DNA of 36,011 bases, taken from contig JAITPF010000015.1 in assembly GCA_031289585.1 (NCBI GenBank), forward strand, positions 1-36,011, in the 5' to 3' direction. Made by a program: the position numbers and the translations under genes. The DNA is from Endomicrobium sp. Lineage in GTDB: Bacteria > Elusimicrobiota > Endomicrobiia > Endomicrobiales > Endomicrobiaceae. Positions 15,095 to 23,726 of this stretch are shown here, in pieces. Position 1 is the first letter of the stretch. Each line of letters opens with the position of its first letter. The notes beneath the pieces were generated by a model. That model did not search any database, was not told the DNA's origin, and saw nothing but the letters and a program-made list of their open reading frames with translations.

Positions 15095-16030
15095 AAAACA
15101 GTCACCAATCGAAAGTTGCCCACCTTGAATAAAATCCCAAGCAGACATAATAGGTTTACTTTCAGGTTGTATTTTTGTAACTAAAATTTTACCGACTGCA
15201 CATAACACTGTAAAACCTTTATTTTTTTCTATCGAATACAAAACACCAAAATCTTGACTTACAGAACTGTTATCAAATACTTCTATTCCTATAAATTTAA
15301 TTCTTTTTCCAACAAATTTACCATGAGAAACCACTGAATATATACCAGGCCAAAGATATAACCCTCTAAATTTATTGTATATGTCAACCGCACTTTTATT
15401 CCAATTAATCAACCCTATCTCTTTTTTAAAAGACGGGGCAAAACTTGGCTTGCCAACTTGAGGTATTGCAGCACATTTACCGTTTTGAAAAAGTTTAAGA
15501 GTTTTATTCATAACATCTATACCTAAAGGAATAAGTTTATTGAACAAAGTTTCTGCATTGTCATTCATACTTATATTAAGTTTTTCTTGAATTATTATGT
15601 CACCAGTATCAAGATATTCTTCAATATAAAAAGATGTTATACCCGTTTCACTTTCACCATTACATAAAGCACATTGAACAGGAGCAGCTCCTCTATATTT
15701 GGGGAGAAGCGAAAAATGTATGTTAAAAGATTTATATTTTGGAAGATTAAAAACAATCTTTGGAATAAGTTTTCCGTAAGCTACAACAATACCTACGTCT
15801 GCATTAAAATATTTGATTTTTTCAATAATATCATACGTAAATCTTTCAGGTTGTATAAAACTGATACTATTTTCTTGTGAATAAATTTTTACAGCAGGCG
15901 ATCTAAGTTTTTGACCTCTTAAAGCAGGTTTATCCTGTACAGTTACAACTAAAATCGTATGATTTTTTTTATACAACTCTTCAAGATAAGTTTTTGAAAT
16001 AAAAGCTGTGCCAAAAAATAATATTTTCAC
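15092..16030 (-). CDS. fmt: Methionyl-tRNA formyltransferase
   Basis: A 312-residue enzyme that formylates initiator Met-tRNA using 10-formyl-tetrahydrofolate. The N-terminal Rossmann-like domain has NIHFSLLPKYRGAAPVQ and the catalytic aspartate in LDTGDII; a C-terminal OB-like tRNA-binding domain follows. The best start is GTG at 16030, which overlaps the def stop as GTGA; a TTG one codon upstream is also open but less likely. The protein then begins MKILFFGTAF. It is co-transcribed with def, whose product later removes the formyl group. The final codons and the stop are contributed by a dispersed repeat. Confidence 0.95.
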   Translation of the reverse strand: MKILFFGTAFISKTYLEELYKKNHTILVVTVQDKPALRGQKLRSPAVKIYSQENSISFIQPERFTYDIIEKIKYFNADVGIVVAYGKLIPKIVFNLPKYKSFNIHFSLLPKYRGAAPVQCALCNGESETGITSFYIEEYLDTGDIIIQEKLNISMNDNAETLFNKLIPLGIDVMNKTLKLFQNGKCAAIPQVGKPSFAPSFKKEIGLINWNKSAVDIYNKFRGLYLWPGIYSVVSHGKFVGKRIKFIGIEVFDNSSVSQDFGVLYSIEKNKGFTVLCAVGKILVTKIQPESKPIMSAWDFIQGGQLSIGDCF

Positions 16031-16533
16031 CAATCACCTATTTTTTTCTTTCTTCTTATTTCTTTTTCAATAACTTTTCTTTTCCATGCCGGAAGATAAT
16101 CTATAAAAAGTTTTGCATCTAAATGATCCAACTCGTGTTGCACTACTTTAGCCAACAAGCCCTGTGCTTTAATCTCACACTTTTTTTCATTTAAATCGGT
16201 ATATTTAACAACAATGTTGTCAAAACGCTTTATATCTTCATAAAAACCCGGAAAGGATAAACATCCTTCTCCAGCAACTATTTTATTTTCATCTGCAATA
16301 ATTTTAGGATTTATCATAACAATCGGAGATTTTTGCTTCGGATCCGCATCGATAACACAAAGCTTTAATGAAACGTCAACTTGAGGAGCAGCAAGACCAA
16401 TCCCTGGAGCTAAATACATAGTTTCAAGCATATCATAAGCAAGCTTTTTTATATCGTCGGTTATTTCCAAAATCATTTCTGTTTTTCTTCTTAAAACAAA
16501 ATCGCCATATTTTTTTATTTTAAGTTTCGTCAT
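16027..16533 (-). CDS. def: Peptide deformylase
   Basis: A 168-residue metalloprotease that removes N-terminal formyl groups from nascent proteins. All three family motifs are present: GIGLAAPQ (44-51), EGCLSFPG (89-96, metal ligand C91) and QHELDHLD (132-139, H133, E134, H137). The C-terminal segment is rich in Lys and Arg. A TTGAAA/TAAAAT promoter with an 18-base spacer ends only six bases before the ATG, and no ribosome site is visible, so the mRNA is probably leaderless. Confidence 0.97.
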   Translation of the reverse strand: MTKLKIKKYGDFVLRRKTEMILEITDDIKKLAYDMLETMYLAPGIGLAAPQVDVSLKLCVIDADPKQKSPIVMINPKIIADENKIVAGEGCLSFPGFYEDIKRFDNIVVKYTDLNEKKCEIKAQGLLAKVVQHELDHLDAKLFIDYLPAWKRKVIEKEIRRKKKIGDW

Positions 16534-16539
16534 GAGAAT

Positions 16540-16569
16540 ATTTTACCATTTTATAATAAAGAGTTTCAA
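16540..16569 (-). promoter_or_regulatory. Promoter for def-fmt, leaderless
   Basis: Minus strand: TTGAAA (16569-16564), 18-base spacer, TAAAAT (16545-16540). The def ATG at 16533 is six bases beyond the -10, so transcription would begin at or next to the start codon. Confidence 0.55.
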
Positions 16570-16576
16570 TAATTTG

Positions 16577-16582
16577 TATAAT
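16577..16582 (+). promoter_or_regulatory. -10 box for the glycosylase gene, leaderless
   Basis: Plus strand TATAAT at 16577-16582 ends six bases before the ATG at 16589. No Shine-Dalgarno sequence is present and the -35 region is poor. It overlaps the divergent def promoter region. Confidence 0.5.
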
Positions 16583-16588
16583 ACATTT

Positions 16589-17284
16589 ATGAAAAACAGC
16601 TTGATACCAATTAATTTTTTAAAAACACCTATTGATGACTCTGATACTATTACAGGATTAAAAGATTTCTGGAAAAAGGTTTTTCCTCTTATCTCAAATA
16701 GGGAAAAACATTTTGACAATATATGGAAAAACGGAACAGAAGAAAATATCTTCGCAGAACTTATATTTTGTTTGTTTACTCCACAAAGCAAAGCACTATC
16801 ATGCTGGAGTGCGGTAAATAATCTAGCTGAAAAAAACATGATACTTAAATCAACAGATGAAGATATAGCAAAAGTAATCACTAAAGTCCGCTTTAGGAAT
16901 AACAAGGCAAAATATGTCGTTGAAGCAAGAAAACTTTTTATAGTTGATGATAAAATAAAGATAAAAGAAAAACTTAAATCTTTTAAAGATATCTATGAAC
17001 TAAGAAAATGGCTTATAAAAAACATTAAAGGCATAGGATACAAAGAAGCTGGACATTTTTTAAGAAATATAGGTATAGGAAAAGACTTTGCTATATTAGA
17101 CAGGCACATATTAAAAAACCTTAAAGCTTATGAGGCAATAAAAGAAATACCTAAAACACTTAATGTAAATATATATTTAAAAATAGAAAAACAAATGCAA
17201 GACTTTGCAAAAAATAGTGGAATTCCAATGCCTCATTTGGATATGGTGTTTTGGTGTAAAAATACAGGTGGAATTTTTAAGTAG
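16589..17284 (+). CDS. Archaeal-type 8-oxoguanine DNA glycosylase/AP lyase (Ogg2)
   Basis: A 231-residue helix-hairpin-helix DNA repair enzyme that excises oxidised guanine. It has the HhH motif KGIGYKEAGHFLRNIG with the catalytic lysine near 152, AILDRHIL with the catalytic aspartate near 171, and the C-terminal DMVFWCKNTGG segment typical of the Ogg2 (COG1059-like) family, which recognises the base through its C-terminus. The start at 16589 is chosen because a TATAAT box lies six bases upstream; the longer frame from 16532 would run through that box. It is the only gene here on the plus strand, divergent from def. Ogg2 is commonest in archaea and Thermotoga-like bacteria, so ancient transfer is plausible. 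Confidence 0.88.
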   Translation: MKNSLIPINFLKTPIDDSDTITGLKDFWKKVFPLISNREKHFDNIWKNGTEENIFAELIFCLFTPQSKALSCWSAVNNLAEKNMILKSTDEDIAKVITKVRFRNNKAKYVVEARKLFIVDDKIKIKEKLKSFKDIYELRKWLIKNIKGIGYKEAGHFLRNIGIGKDFAILDRHILKNLKAYEAIKEIPKTLNVNIYLKIEKQMQDFAKNSGIPMPHLDMVFWCKNTGGIFK

Positions 17285-17317
17285 TTAAGAATCTGAAAAA
17301 AACAATCAAAGCAAATC

Positions 17318-17512
17318 TTAAAATACTATTTTACCAAATCTATAACTTATTCCTAAATTACACTGCACATTTTGATACCTCGTCGCCGCATAGAAACTTG
17401 CACTTACATCCATACTTACCTGGCAACCTCTCTCACTCCTATCTCCACTATATTACAATGACAGTTTTTTCAACTAGGTTGATGACAAATATCTAAAAAT
17501 TGAATTTCGCGC
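17318..17512 (-). pseudogene. C-terminal remnant of an outer-membrane beta-barrel protein
   Basis: One continuous minus-strand frame with two internal stops ends in YQNVQCNLGISYRFGKIVF and a stop codon. Alternating hydrophobic residues and a terminal phenylalanine are typical of the last strand of an outer-membrane barrel. Before it stand LKKLSL-stop-YSGDRSERGCQVSMDVSASFY pieces in the same frame, which also look like barrel strands. The N-terminal part is missing; the frame runs directly up to the dapB 3' end. The reading is by eye and the family is not assigned. Confidence 0.5.
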
Positions 17513-17545
17513 AAAATTTTGAGCGCTTCTGCTTACGCAACAAAT

Positions 17546-18319
17546 TTATTTCAAAGAAAGAACATCCGCCATATCATAAAGTCCGGGCGTTTGATTAACT
17601 ATCCACTTTGCTGCTCTTACAGCGCCTGCTGCAAAAGTATCTCTTGAATGTGCCCTGTGAGTCAATTCAATTCTTTCCCCATTTCCTACAAAATATACAG
17701 TATGATCTCCAACAATATCTCCAGCTCTCACGGAAAGTACGCCAATTTCATCTTTTTTTCTTACTGAATCTGCAAAATGTCTACCGTAAACACCAACATC
17801 ATTAATGTTTTTCCCTATAGAAGATGCTGCAATCTCTGCAAGTTTCACAGCTGTTCCCGAAGGAGAATCTTTCTTTTTATTATGATGTAACTCAACTATT
17901 TCAATATCATAATCCGGGACTGTTTTTGCAACAGCTTCAACAAGCTTAAATAAAATATTTACCCCTACAGACATATTAGGAGAAAAAACAATAGGAATAT
18001 TTTTTGATATTTCTGTTATTTTCTTTTTTTGCTCTTCAGTAAAACCTGTCGTTCCAATAACTACAGGCACTTTACGTTTCTTTGCAATTTCTAAATTTTT
18101 TAAAGCACTACATGGATTTGTAAAATCTATTAAAGCGTCTGTTTCAGACAAGAGTTTTTCTAAATCACTCACAGAATATATTATCGGATCACCAGTACCA
18201 ATTGCTTCATTTCCGTTGCATTCCAAAGCACCTATAATTTGAATACCTTCATCTGACTTTACTATTGTAAGTATAGACTGTCCCATTCTTCCTGCAGCTC
18301 CACAAACTGTTATCCTCAT
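17546..18319 (-). CDS. dapB: 4-hydroxy-tetrahydrodipicolinate reductase
   Basis: A 257-residue enzyme of the diaminopimelate/lysine pathway that reduces the DapA product with NAD(P)H. It has the N-terminal dinucleotide motif VCGAAGRMG (5-13), IGTTGF, SPNMSVGVN and the active-site segment ELHHNKKKDSPSGTA (144-157). GGAG lies six bases before the ATG. It is last in the lysA-dapF-dapA-dapB set, 56 bases after dapA. No dapC/D/E or dapL gene is in the window, so the pathway variant cannot be decided here. Confidence 0.96.
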   Translation of the reverse strand: MRITVCGAAGRMGQSILTIVKSDEGIQIIGALECNGNEAIGTGDPIIYSVSDLEKLLSETDALIDFTNPCSALKNLEIAKKRKVPVVIGTTGFTEEQKKKITEISKNIPIVFSPNMSVGVNILFKLVEAVAKTVPDYDIEIVELHHNKKKDSPSGTAVKLAEIAASSIGKNINDVGVYGRHFADSVRKKDEIGVLSVRAGDIVGDHTVYFVGNGERIELTHRAHSRDTFAAGAVRAAKWIVNQTPGLYDMADVLSLK

Positions 18320-18375
18320 TAAAGCTCCATTAAATAAATATATATTTTGTATAGATTATTCCTCTTTTCAACTTT

Positions 18376-19251
18376 TTATTTTAAAAGTCCATAATCTTTC
18401 AAGATTTTTTCAAGTTTTTCTTTATTCGTATTTTCTATTTCGCACATTGGAAGTCTTAGGTCTGGCTCGCATATACCAAGCAAAGAAGCAGCGGTTTTTA
18501 CCGGTACAGGGTTTGTTTCTATAAACATTGATTTTGCTAAAGGTAATATTTTATAGTGAATCTTTATTGCATCTTTTATATTCCCTTTTTCAAAAGCCTT
18601 TATAAGAGATACCACTTCAGCAGGAACAATATTAGATAAAACTGAAATAACTCCAACTCCACCTATCGATAACAAAGGAAGAGTAAGTACATCATCTCCT
18701 GAAAGAATATCTATACCCGGCACCAAAAACTTTATAGCACTCATTTGCTCCAAAGACCCTGATGCTTCTTTTACACCTACAATATTTTTACAGTCATTGA
18801 AAAGTTTTGCTATTGTTGAAGATTCAATATTTACTGAAGTTCTTCCAGCAATATTGTAAAGCACAATCGGAATGTTTATTGTATCAGCTATAGTCTTAAA
18901 ATGCAGATACAAACCTTTTTGTGTAGGTTTATTATAATATGGCGAAACTATTAATGCTCCATCACAACCCACTTTTTTTGCAAATTGCGTAAAATGTATT
19001 GCTTCATCTGTAGAATTAGATCCAGTTCCGGCAAGGACTTTCATTTTCCCTTTTGCGTTTTTAACGCAAAATTCTATAACTGCTTCGTGTTCCTCGTATG
19101 ACAAAGTAGGAGATTCTCCAGTAGTTCCACATGGGACAATTCCGTCGATTCCATTTTTTATCTGATGTTCGATTAATTTTCTCAATGCATCGAAATCAAC
19201 TTTGTCATTTTTAAACGGTGTAATTAACGCCGTATATACTCCCGAAAACAT
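18376..19251 (-). CDS. dapA: 4-hydroxy-tetrahydrodipicolinate synthase
   Basis: A 291-residue class I aldolase that condenses pyruvate with aspartate semialdehyde. The Schiff-base lysine is K161 in GVKEASG; CGTTGES (T44, T45) and Y132 in VLYNIAGRT form the rest of the catalytic site with R137. GGGGGA precedes the start. It lies 144 bases after dapF with no evident promoter in between. Length and motifs are fully normal. Confidence 0.96.
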   Translation of the reverse strand: MFSGVYTALITPFKNDKVDFDALRKLIEHQIKNGIDGIVPCGTTGESPTLSYEEHEAVIEFCVKNAKGKMKVLAGTGSNSTDEAIHFTQFAKKVGCDGALIVSPYYNKPTQKGLYLHFKTIADTINIPIVLYNIAGRTSVNIESSTIAKLFNDCKNIVGVKEASGSLEQMSAIKFLVPGIDILSGDDVLTLPLLSIGGVGVISVLSNIVPAEVVSLIKAFEKGNIKDAIKIHYKILPLAKSMFIETNPVPVKTAASLLGICEPDLRLPMCEIENTNKEKLEKILKDYGLLK

Positions 19252-19395
19252 AAATCCCCCATTTTAAACTTAACACAAAATCTTGACTCGTTTTATAACA
19301 ATTTTACATATATTTTACTGATGCATGATGTATTTCGTAAATTTCTCTCTTTAACATTACAAAAAACTTTTTATTCCATCAAAAATGATTTGTAA

Positions 19396-20208
19396 CTATA
19401 TTTCAACTGTACCTTTAAACGTTATAATAGCAGGTCCTTCAAGTACAACATTACTCACTTTATCATTTGAATTTTTTAAAGAAACCGACAACCTATCTCC
19501 ACCTCTTGCAATTATATTAACTGGAGACTTTGTAAAATTTTTAAGCACAGAAATAATTCCTGAAGCAGTTATTCCTGTACCACAAGCTAAAGTCTCATTC
19601 TCAACTCCTCTTTCATAAGTACGTACAAGAAGAGTATTGTCTTTTACAACTTCGACAAAATTTACATTTGCTCCTGCTGGAGCAAATGCGGCATGATATC
19701 TTATAGATTTTCCATATCTAAAAACATCAATATTCTCAACATTGTCAACAAATATTACCGAATGAGGAACGCCTGTATTTATAAAATCAATATTAAACTC
19801 TTTTCCATCAGTTTCAATTCTAATATTTCTCTTCAAATCTTTCGGATCGTATAAATCAAGTTTGACTCTATCTTGTGGCAAGATTTCAGCATTTATAACT
19901 CCAGCATCAGTCTCAAAAACTATTTTTGAATTTACAATACCTAAATTATACGCAAATTTTGCAACAGATCTTCCACCATTACCACACATAGAAGCGTAAG
20001 AACCATCAGAGTTAAAATATTTCATTTTAAAATCTTTACAGGTACTTTTTTCAAGCAAAATTAAGCCATCAGCACCAATAGAATATTTTCTATCACAAAG
20101 TTTTTTTGTAAGAGACTGATAGTCTTTATCTGCAATTATGTTTTCTCTGTTGTCTATCAAAATAAAATCATTTCCTGCGGCTGTTAATTTTGAAAAATTT
20201 ATATTCAT
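19396..20208 (-). CDS. dapF: Diaminopimelate epimerase
   Basis: A 270-residue cofactor-independent epimerase converting LL- to meso-diaminopimelate. The two catalytic cysteines are C75 (MCGNGGRS) and C209 (LACGTG). The N-terminus MNINFSKLTAAGNDF matches relatives, which supports the start at 20208 rather than an ATG six codons upstream; the latter has AGAGG directly against it with no spacing. meso-DAP serves both peptidoglycan and, through LysA, lysine. It is preceded by a family-1 dispersed repeat. Confidence 0.95.
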   Translation of the reverse strand: MNINFSKLTAAGNDFILIDNRENIIADKDYQSLTKKLCDRKYSIGADGLILLEKSTCKDFKMKYFNSDGSYASMCGNGGRSVAKFAYNLGIVNSKIVFETDAGVINAEILPQDRVKLDLYDPKDLKRNIRIETDGKEFNIDFINTGVPHSVIFVDNVENIDVFRYGKSIRYHAAFAPAGANVNFVEVVKDNTLLVRTYERGVENETLACGTGITASGIISVLKNFTKSPVNIIARGGDRLSVSLKNSNDKVSNVVLEGPAIITFKGTVEI

Positions 20209-20243
20209 TTTAACTCTCTTGTTCATCCTCTGTTATTTCTTTT

Positions 20244-20329
20244 TTGCGAAGTCCGAAAGACTGTGACAATTTTTTCTTTTTTAGCCACACAATTATTTCG
20301 TCGGGACTTTGTCCATCCTAACAATGACG
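20244..20329 (+). repeat. Dispersed repeat family 1, copy 2
   Basis: TTGCGA, hairpin AGTC-CGAAA-GACT, TGTGACAAT, then TTTCGTCGGGACTTTGTCC and AATGACG. It matches 4911-5008. It lies between lysA and dapF, within the presumed operon. Confidence 0.7.
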
Positions 20330-20351
20330 ATACTGATGCACGGTAAAAACA

Positions 20352-21584
20352 CTAGATTTCATTTAGCAACAAATCACTATAGCTCGCTCTTTTTCTTATT
20401 AATGTAGATTTATTACCATTAACTAAGACCTCTGCAAGCAGAGGTCTTGAATTGTATTCTGACGACATTGCAGACCCGTAAGCTCCAGCACAAGTTACAA
20501 GAAGGAAATCACCTTGCTCAACAACAGGAAGCATTCTGTCTTTACCCATAAAGTCACTACTTTCACATATAGGTCCTACAACATCAGTTTTAACTTTTTT
20601 GGCACTTGTCTTTTTTACAGGAACTATTTCGTGATAAGCTTCATATAAAGTAGGTCTTATTAAATCGTTCATTCCAGCATTTACAATAAGGAAACTCTTT
20701 CCTCCTGAAACTTTTCTATATATAACTTTTGTAAGAAGGTGCCCTGCATTTGCTATTATTGAGCGGCCCGGTTCAAAAATAAATTTCTTATCTTTATCAA
20801 ATATTGGAAATATTTCTGACATCAACCGTTTTGGAGATAGAACTTTTTGTCCTTTTTCATATTCAATGCCAAGCCCACCACCACAATTTATATATTCAAT
20901 TTTTATGCCATTCTTTTCTACAGCATCAATAACTTTTTTTATTTTTTGAGCTGCAAGTTTAAACGGACCTATATCTAAAATTTGCGAACCAATATGTGAA
21001 TGTATGCCAGTAATTACAATATTTTTCTTTTGTTTTGCAATTAAATATGCTTTCACTGCATTTTCGTAAGGAATACCAAATTTTGTCCCTTTTTTGCCAG
21101 TTACTATATACGAATGTGTATCAGGATCAACATAAGGATTTATTCTAAAAGCAATTTTTGCTTTTACTTTAATTTTACTAGCTATTTTATCTATTGCATC
21201 AAGTTCTTCAAAAGATTCAACGTTAAACATAAAAATTTTGCTTTTTAAAGCATATTCTATTTCCTCTGCAGTTTTACCAACACCAGCATAAACTATTTTT
21301 GACGGATTAAAACCCGCTTTTAAACATCTATATATTTCACCACCAGAAGTTGTATCAGCTCCAGCTCCTAGCTTTACAAGTAGGTTTAAAATTCCCCCAT
21401 TTGAATTCGTTTTGCAGGCAAAACATATAAGCCCATCTTTTGAGCACAATGTTTTTTTATAATTTTCAAAATTATTTATAACCTGATTTTTTGAATAAAC
21501 GTACGTACTAGTTCCATATTTTTTTGCGATATCAGATAGTTTTACTTGTTCGATATACAAAACATTTTTCTTAAATTGAAGCAT
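20352..21584 (-). CDS. lysA: Diaminopimelate decarboxylase
   Basis: A 410-residue PLP enzyme that decarboxylates meso-DAP to lysine. PLP lysine K58 lies in FACKTNSN; HIGSQI, GGGLGIEY, EPGRSIIANAGHL, CESSDFMG (catalytic Cys from the partner subunit) and GAYGSAMSSEYN are all present. The start at 21584 is fixed by CGGGAG six bases upstream and by a promoter whose -10 box overlaps the earlier in-frame ATGs at 21617 and 21605, which cannot therefore be used from that transcript. It is the first gene of the lysine cluster. Confidence 0.95.
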   Translation of the reverse strand: MLQFKKNVLYIEQVKLSDIAKKYGTSTYVYSKNQVINNFENYKKTLCSKDGLICFACKTNSNGGILNLLVKLGAGADTTSGGEIYRCLKAGFNPSKIVYAGVGKTAEEIEYALKSKIFMFNVESFEELDAIDKIASKIKVKAKIAFRINPYVDPDTHSYIVTGKKGTKFGIPYENAVKAYLIAKQKKNIVITGIHSHIGSQILDIGPFKLAAQKIKKVIDAVEKNGIKIEYINCGGGLGIEYEKGQKVLSPKRLMSEIFPIFDKDKKFIFEPGRSIIANAGHLLTKVIYRKVSGGKSFLIVNAGMNDLIRPTLYEAYHEIVPVKKTSAKKVKTDVVGPICESSDFMGKDRMLPVVEQGDFLLVTCAGAYGSAMSSEYNSRPLLAEVLVNGNKSTLIRKRASYSDLLLNEI

Positions 21585-21607
21585 TTCTTCTCCCGTTTTA
21601 CTCATAC

Positions 21608-21637
21608 ATTTTATCAAAACCTTTTATTTAGTGTCAA
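21608..21637 (-). promoter_or_regulatory. Promoter for the lysA-dapF-dapA-dapB cluster
   Basis: Minus strand TTGACA (21637-21632), 18-base spacer, TAAAAT (21613-21608). The perfect -35 and good -10 predict a start near 21601 and a leader of about 17 bases, too short for a lysine riboswitch. Confidence 0.7.
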
Positions 21638-21715
21638 AATATAAGACGGTTTGCCATACTGGGTACAAGAGTAAAAAAAAAGAATGCTAAAATACACTAA
21701 GAAGAAAAGTCTTTT

Positions 21716-22786
21716 TTATTTAACTGAGTCCTTGATAGATAAAAGATTATTGTCACTTCTTAAAAAATCAATCATTTTTTGTGCTTGATTTTTTACAAAA
21801 ACTGTCTTTGCTTTCACGTAAGCATTATAAGCGTATCTTCTGGCTTCATAAAACCTGTTCATTTTATAAGCGATTTTAGCTTGCATTAAATCAACAACAG
21901 CATAAGATGAATTTATTGAATATGCTTTATCATACATTGTCTTTGCTTTTTGAATTTCCCCTGTTAACTCATAAATCAATGCAAGATATACATAAACCCT
22001 AAAATTACTTTCACCATATTGTACTGAATTTAAAAACATATCTTTGGCTTTTAAATATTCTTTTTTATCTATAAATAGTAATCCTGATAAAAAAAACAAT
22101 TCAGTATCTTTATTTTCTTTCATAAATATATCCAAAACCTTAATTGCATCGTCAAATCTGTTTAAATCACGATAGCAATTTACAAAGCTTACAACAGTTT
22201 CCTTGTCATAATTTTTCGGATTTATTTGGCTATAATACTCAATAGCTTTAGTATCAATATTTTGACAACTATAAACATCACCAAGTCCTTTTTTTGCAGC
22301 ATCTGAATTTTTATTTATTGCTAAGACTTCTAGAAAATATTTTTCAGCAAGATTGTATAATTTATTTTTTAAAAACATATTCCCAATTTTAAATCTAACA
22401 TCAATATTTTTTTTATACAATAATAAAGCTTTATGATAGTATTCTAAACTAAAACCGTAATTTTTTTCTAGTTTATATATATCGCCAAGTTTCACATAAT
22501 ATTCTTTTTTTTTTCTTTTTGGAATTTTTTTAGATTCCAAAAGATTATTGTATATACTCAAAGCAGGCAAATATTGCTTATTTATTATCAGCATTTCAGC
22601 AAGAGTTTCAAGAAGTTTTGTTTTTTCTTTATTATTCTTCGCCATATCAACTTTTACGGAAATTTCATTAATTGCCTTTAAAAAGCATTTATCTAAAGAT
22701 GAAATTTCATCAAGCTTAATTGCGCAAACAAAAGAATAAGAAAATATAAACATAAAACATATTAAAATTTTATTCAAGCAGAACAT
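21716..22786 (-). CDS. Exported TPR-repeat protein
   Basis: A 356-residue protein with an N-terminal signal peptide (ILICFMFIFSYSFVCA) and tandem tetratricopeptide repeats over most of its length, for example KLGDIYKLEKNYGFSLEYYHKAL, AKKGLGDVYSCQNIDTKAIE and YLALIYELTGEIQKAKTMYDKAY. TPRs form scaffolds for protein-protein contacts, here probably in the periplasm. The start overlaps the patatin gene by 17 bases; GGAG lies only two bases before the ATG, so a TTG three codons later may be the real start. It is the last gene of the argH operon. Partners are unknown; the adjacent phospholipase and TolC-like protein are candidates. Confidence 0.85.
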   Translation of the reverse strand: MFCLNKILICFMFIFSYSFVCAIKLDEISSLDKCFLKAINEISVKVDMAKNNKEKTKLLETLAEMLIINKQYLPALSIYNNLLESKKIPKRKKKEYYVKLGDIYKLEKNYGFSLEYYHKALLLYKKNIDVRFKIGNMFLKNKLYNLAEKYFLEVLAINKNSDAAKKGLGDVYSCQNIDTKAIEYYSQINPKNYDKETVVSFVNCYRDLNRFDDAIKVLDIFMKENKDTELFFLSGLLFIDKKEYLKAKDMFLNSVQYGESNFRVYVYLALIYELTGEIQKAKTMYDKAYSINSSYAVVDLMQAKIAYKMNRFYEARRYAYNAYVKAKTVFVKNQAQKMIDFLRSDNNLLSIKDSVK

Positions 22787-23726
22787 TCTCCGTTATTTTG
22801 TTAATTATTGTCATTTTTATATTTTTTAGAGACCTCTTTGCAGCAATAAAACCTTTATCTATAGTTTTATAAGCATTTCTAAAATCAAATGCTGATATTT
22901 CACCAACATCGGGGTATATTACAATATCGGACATATCTAAATTCTCTTGATCAAGAGTTTTTCCTTGAATATATATTGCCTGCATAAGAGTGGCAAATAC
23001 ATTGTCAATATTATTTTTTGTTATATCAGCCGCTACTGAAACAACAATAATAATATCTGCATTAAAAATCTTTGCAACATTTACAGGAATATTTTCTACA
23101 AGTCCACCATCAACCAAATAACGCTGTCTATATTCAACAGGTTTAAAAATGCCAGGAATCGCAGCGCTTGCCCTTACAGCAAAACCGACACTTCCTTCTC
23201 TAAGTAAAATTCTTTCTCCGGTATTTAAATCTGTAGCAACACAGATTAAAGGCACTTTAAGCTGTGCAAAATTAATTTCTCCAATATTTTTACTTACAAA
23301 TTTGCCAAGCTTTTCATTAGAAAGAAGATTTTCGTTTAAAAACATACTGATAAGTGAGGGGTAACTAAAATTTGAAATATCTTTCCAGTGGATATTTTTT
23401 GCAATGTTTTCAAAATTTTCAATAGGTAACCCTGCACAGTAAAAGGCTCCAGCTATTGAACCTACACTTGTGCCTACAACCAAATCTATTGGAATTTGTT
23501 CTTCATAAAGTACGCGGAAAACACCTATATGAGATATTCCTCTTGCTCCACCACCACCTAATACTAGCACTACTTTAGGTCGTTTTTCTTTTGGAAGCGT
23601 CTTAACTTTACGCCACAAACTATCTATTAGAAAAACATCTTCGTCAAAATCATAAACATAAGCAATTGCGATAGAAACAAAAAAAGACAACACTAAAATC
23701 AAGAATATTTTTCTAATAAAAGGCAA
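22770..23726 (-). CDS. Patatin-like phospholipase, membrane-anchored or exported
   Basis: About 318 residues. A hydrophobic N-terminal segment (FLILVLSFFVSIAIAYV) is followed by the patatin hydrolase domain: oxyanion hole GGGGARG (57-63), nucleophile serine in GTSVGS (85-90, S87) and catalytic aspartate in DGG (206-208). It resembles RssA/YlaK-type bacterial patatins acting on phospholipids. The annotated start is the TTG at 23726, because GGGAG lies six bases upstream; an open TTG at 23750 is further inside the TolC-like gene. No C-terminal barrel is visible, unlike PlpD-type secreted patatins. It is coupled to the TolC-like and TPR genes. Confidence 0.87.
   Translation of the reverse strand: MPFIRKIFLILVLSFFVSIAIAYVYDFDEDVFLIDSLWRKVKTLPKEKRPKVVLVLGGGGARGISHIGVFRVLYEEQIPIDLVVGTSVGSIAGAFYCAGLPIENFENIAKNIHWKDISNFSYPSLISMFLNENLLSNEKLGKFVSKNIGEINFAQLKVPLICVATDLNTGERILLREGSVGFAVRASAAIPGIFKPVEYRQRYLVDGGLVENIPVNVAKIFNADIIIVVSVAADITKNNIDNVFATLMQAIYIQGKTLDQENLDMSDIVIYPDVGEISAFDFRNAYKTIDKGFIAAKRSLKNIKMTIINKITENVLLE

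Noticed and set aside
21585-21715. Lysine riboswitch ahead of lysA
   Set aside because: The predicted transcription start is only about 17 bases before the ATG, leaving no room for an aptamer.
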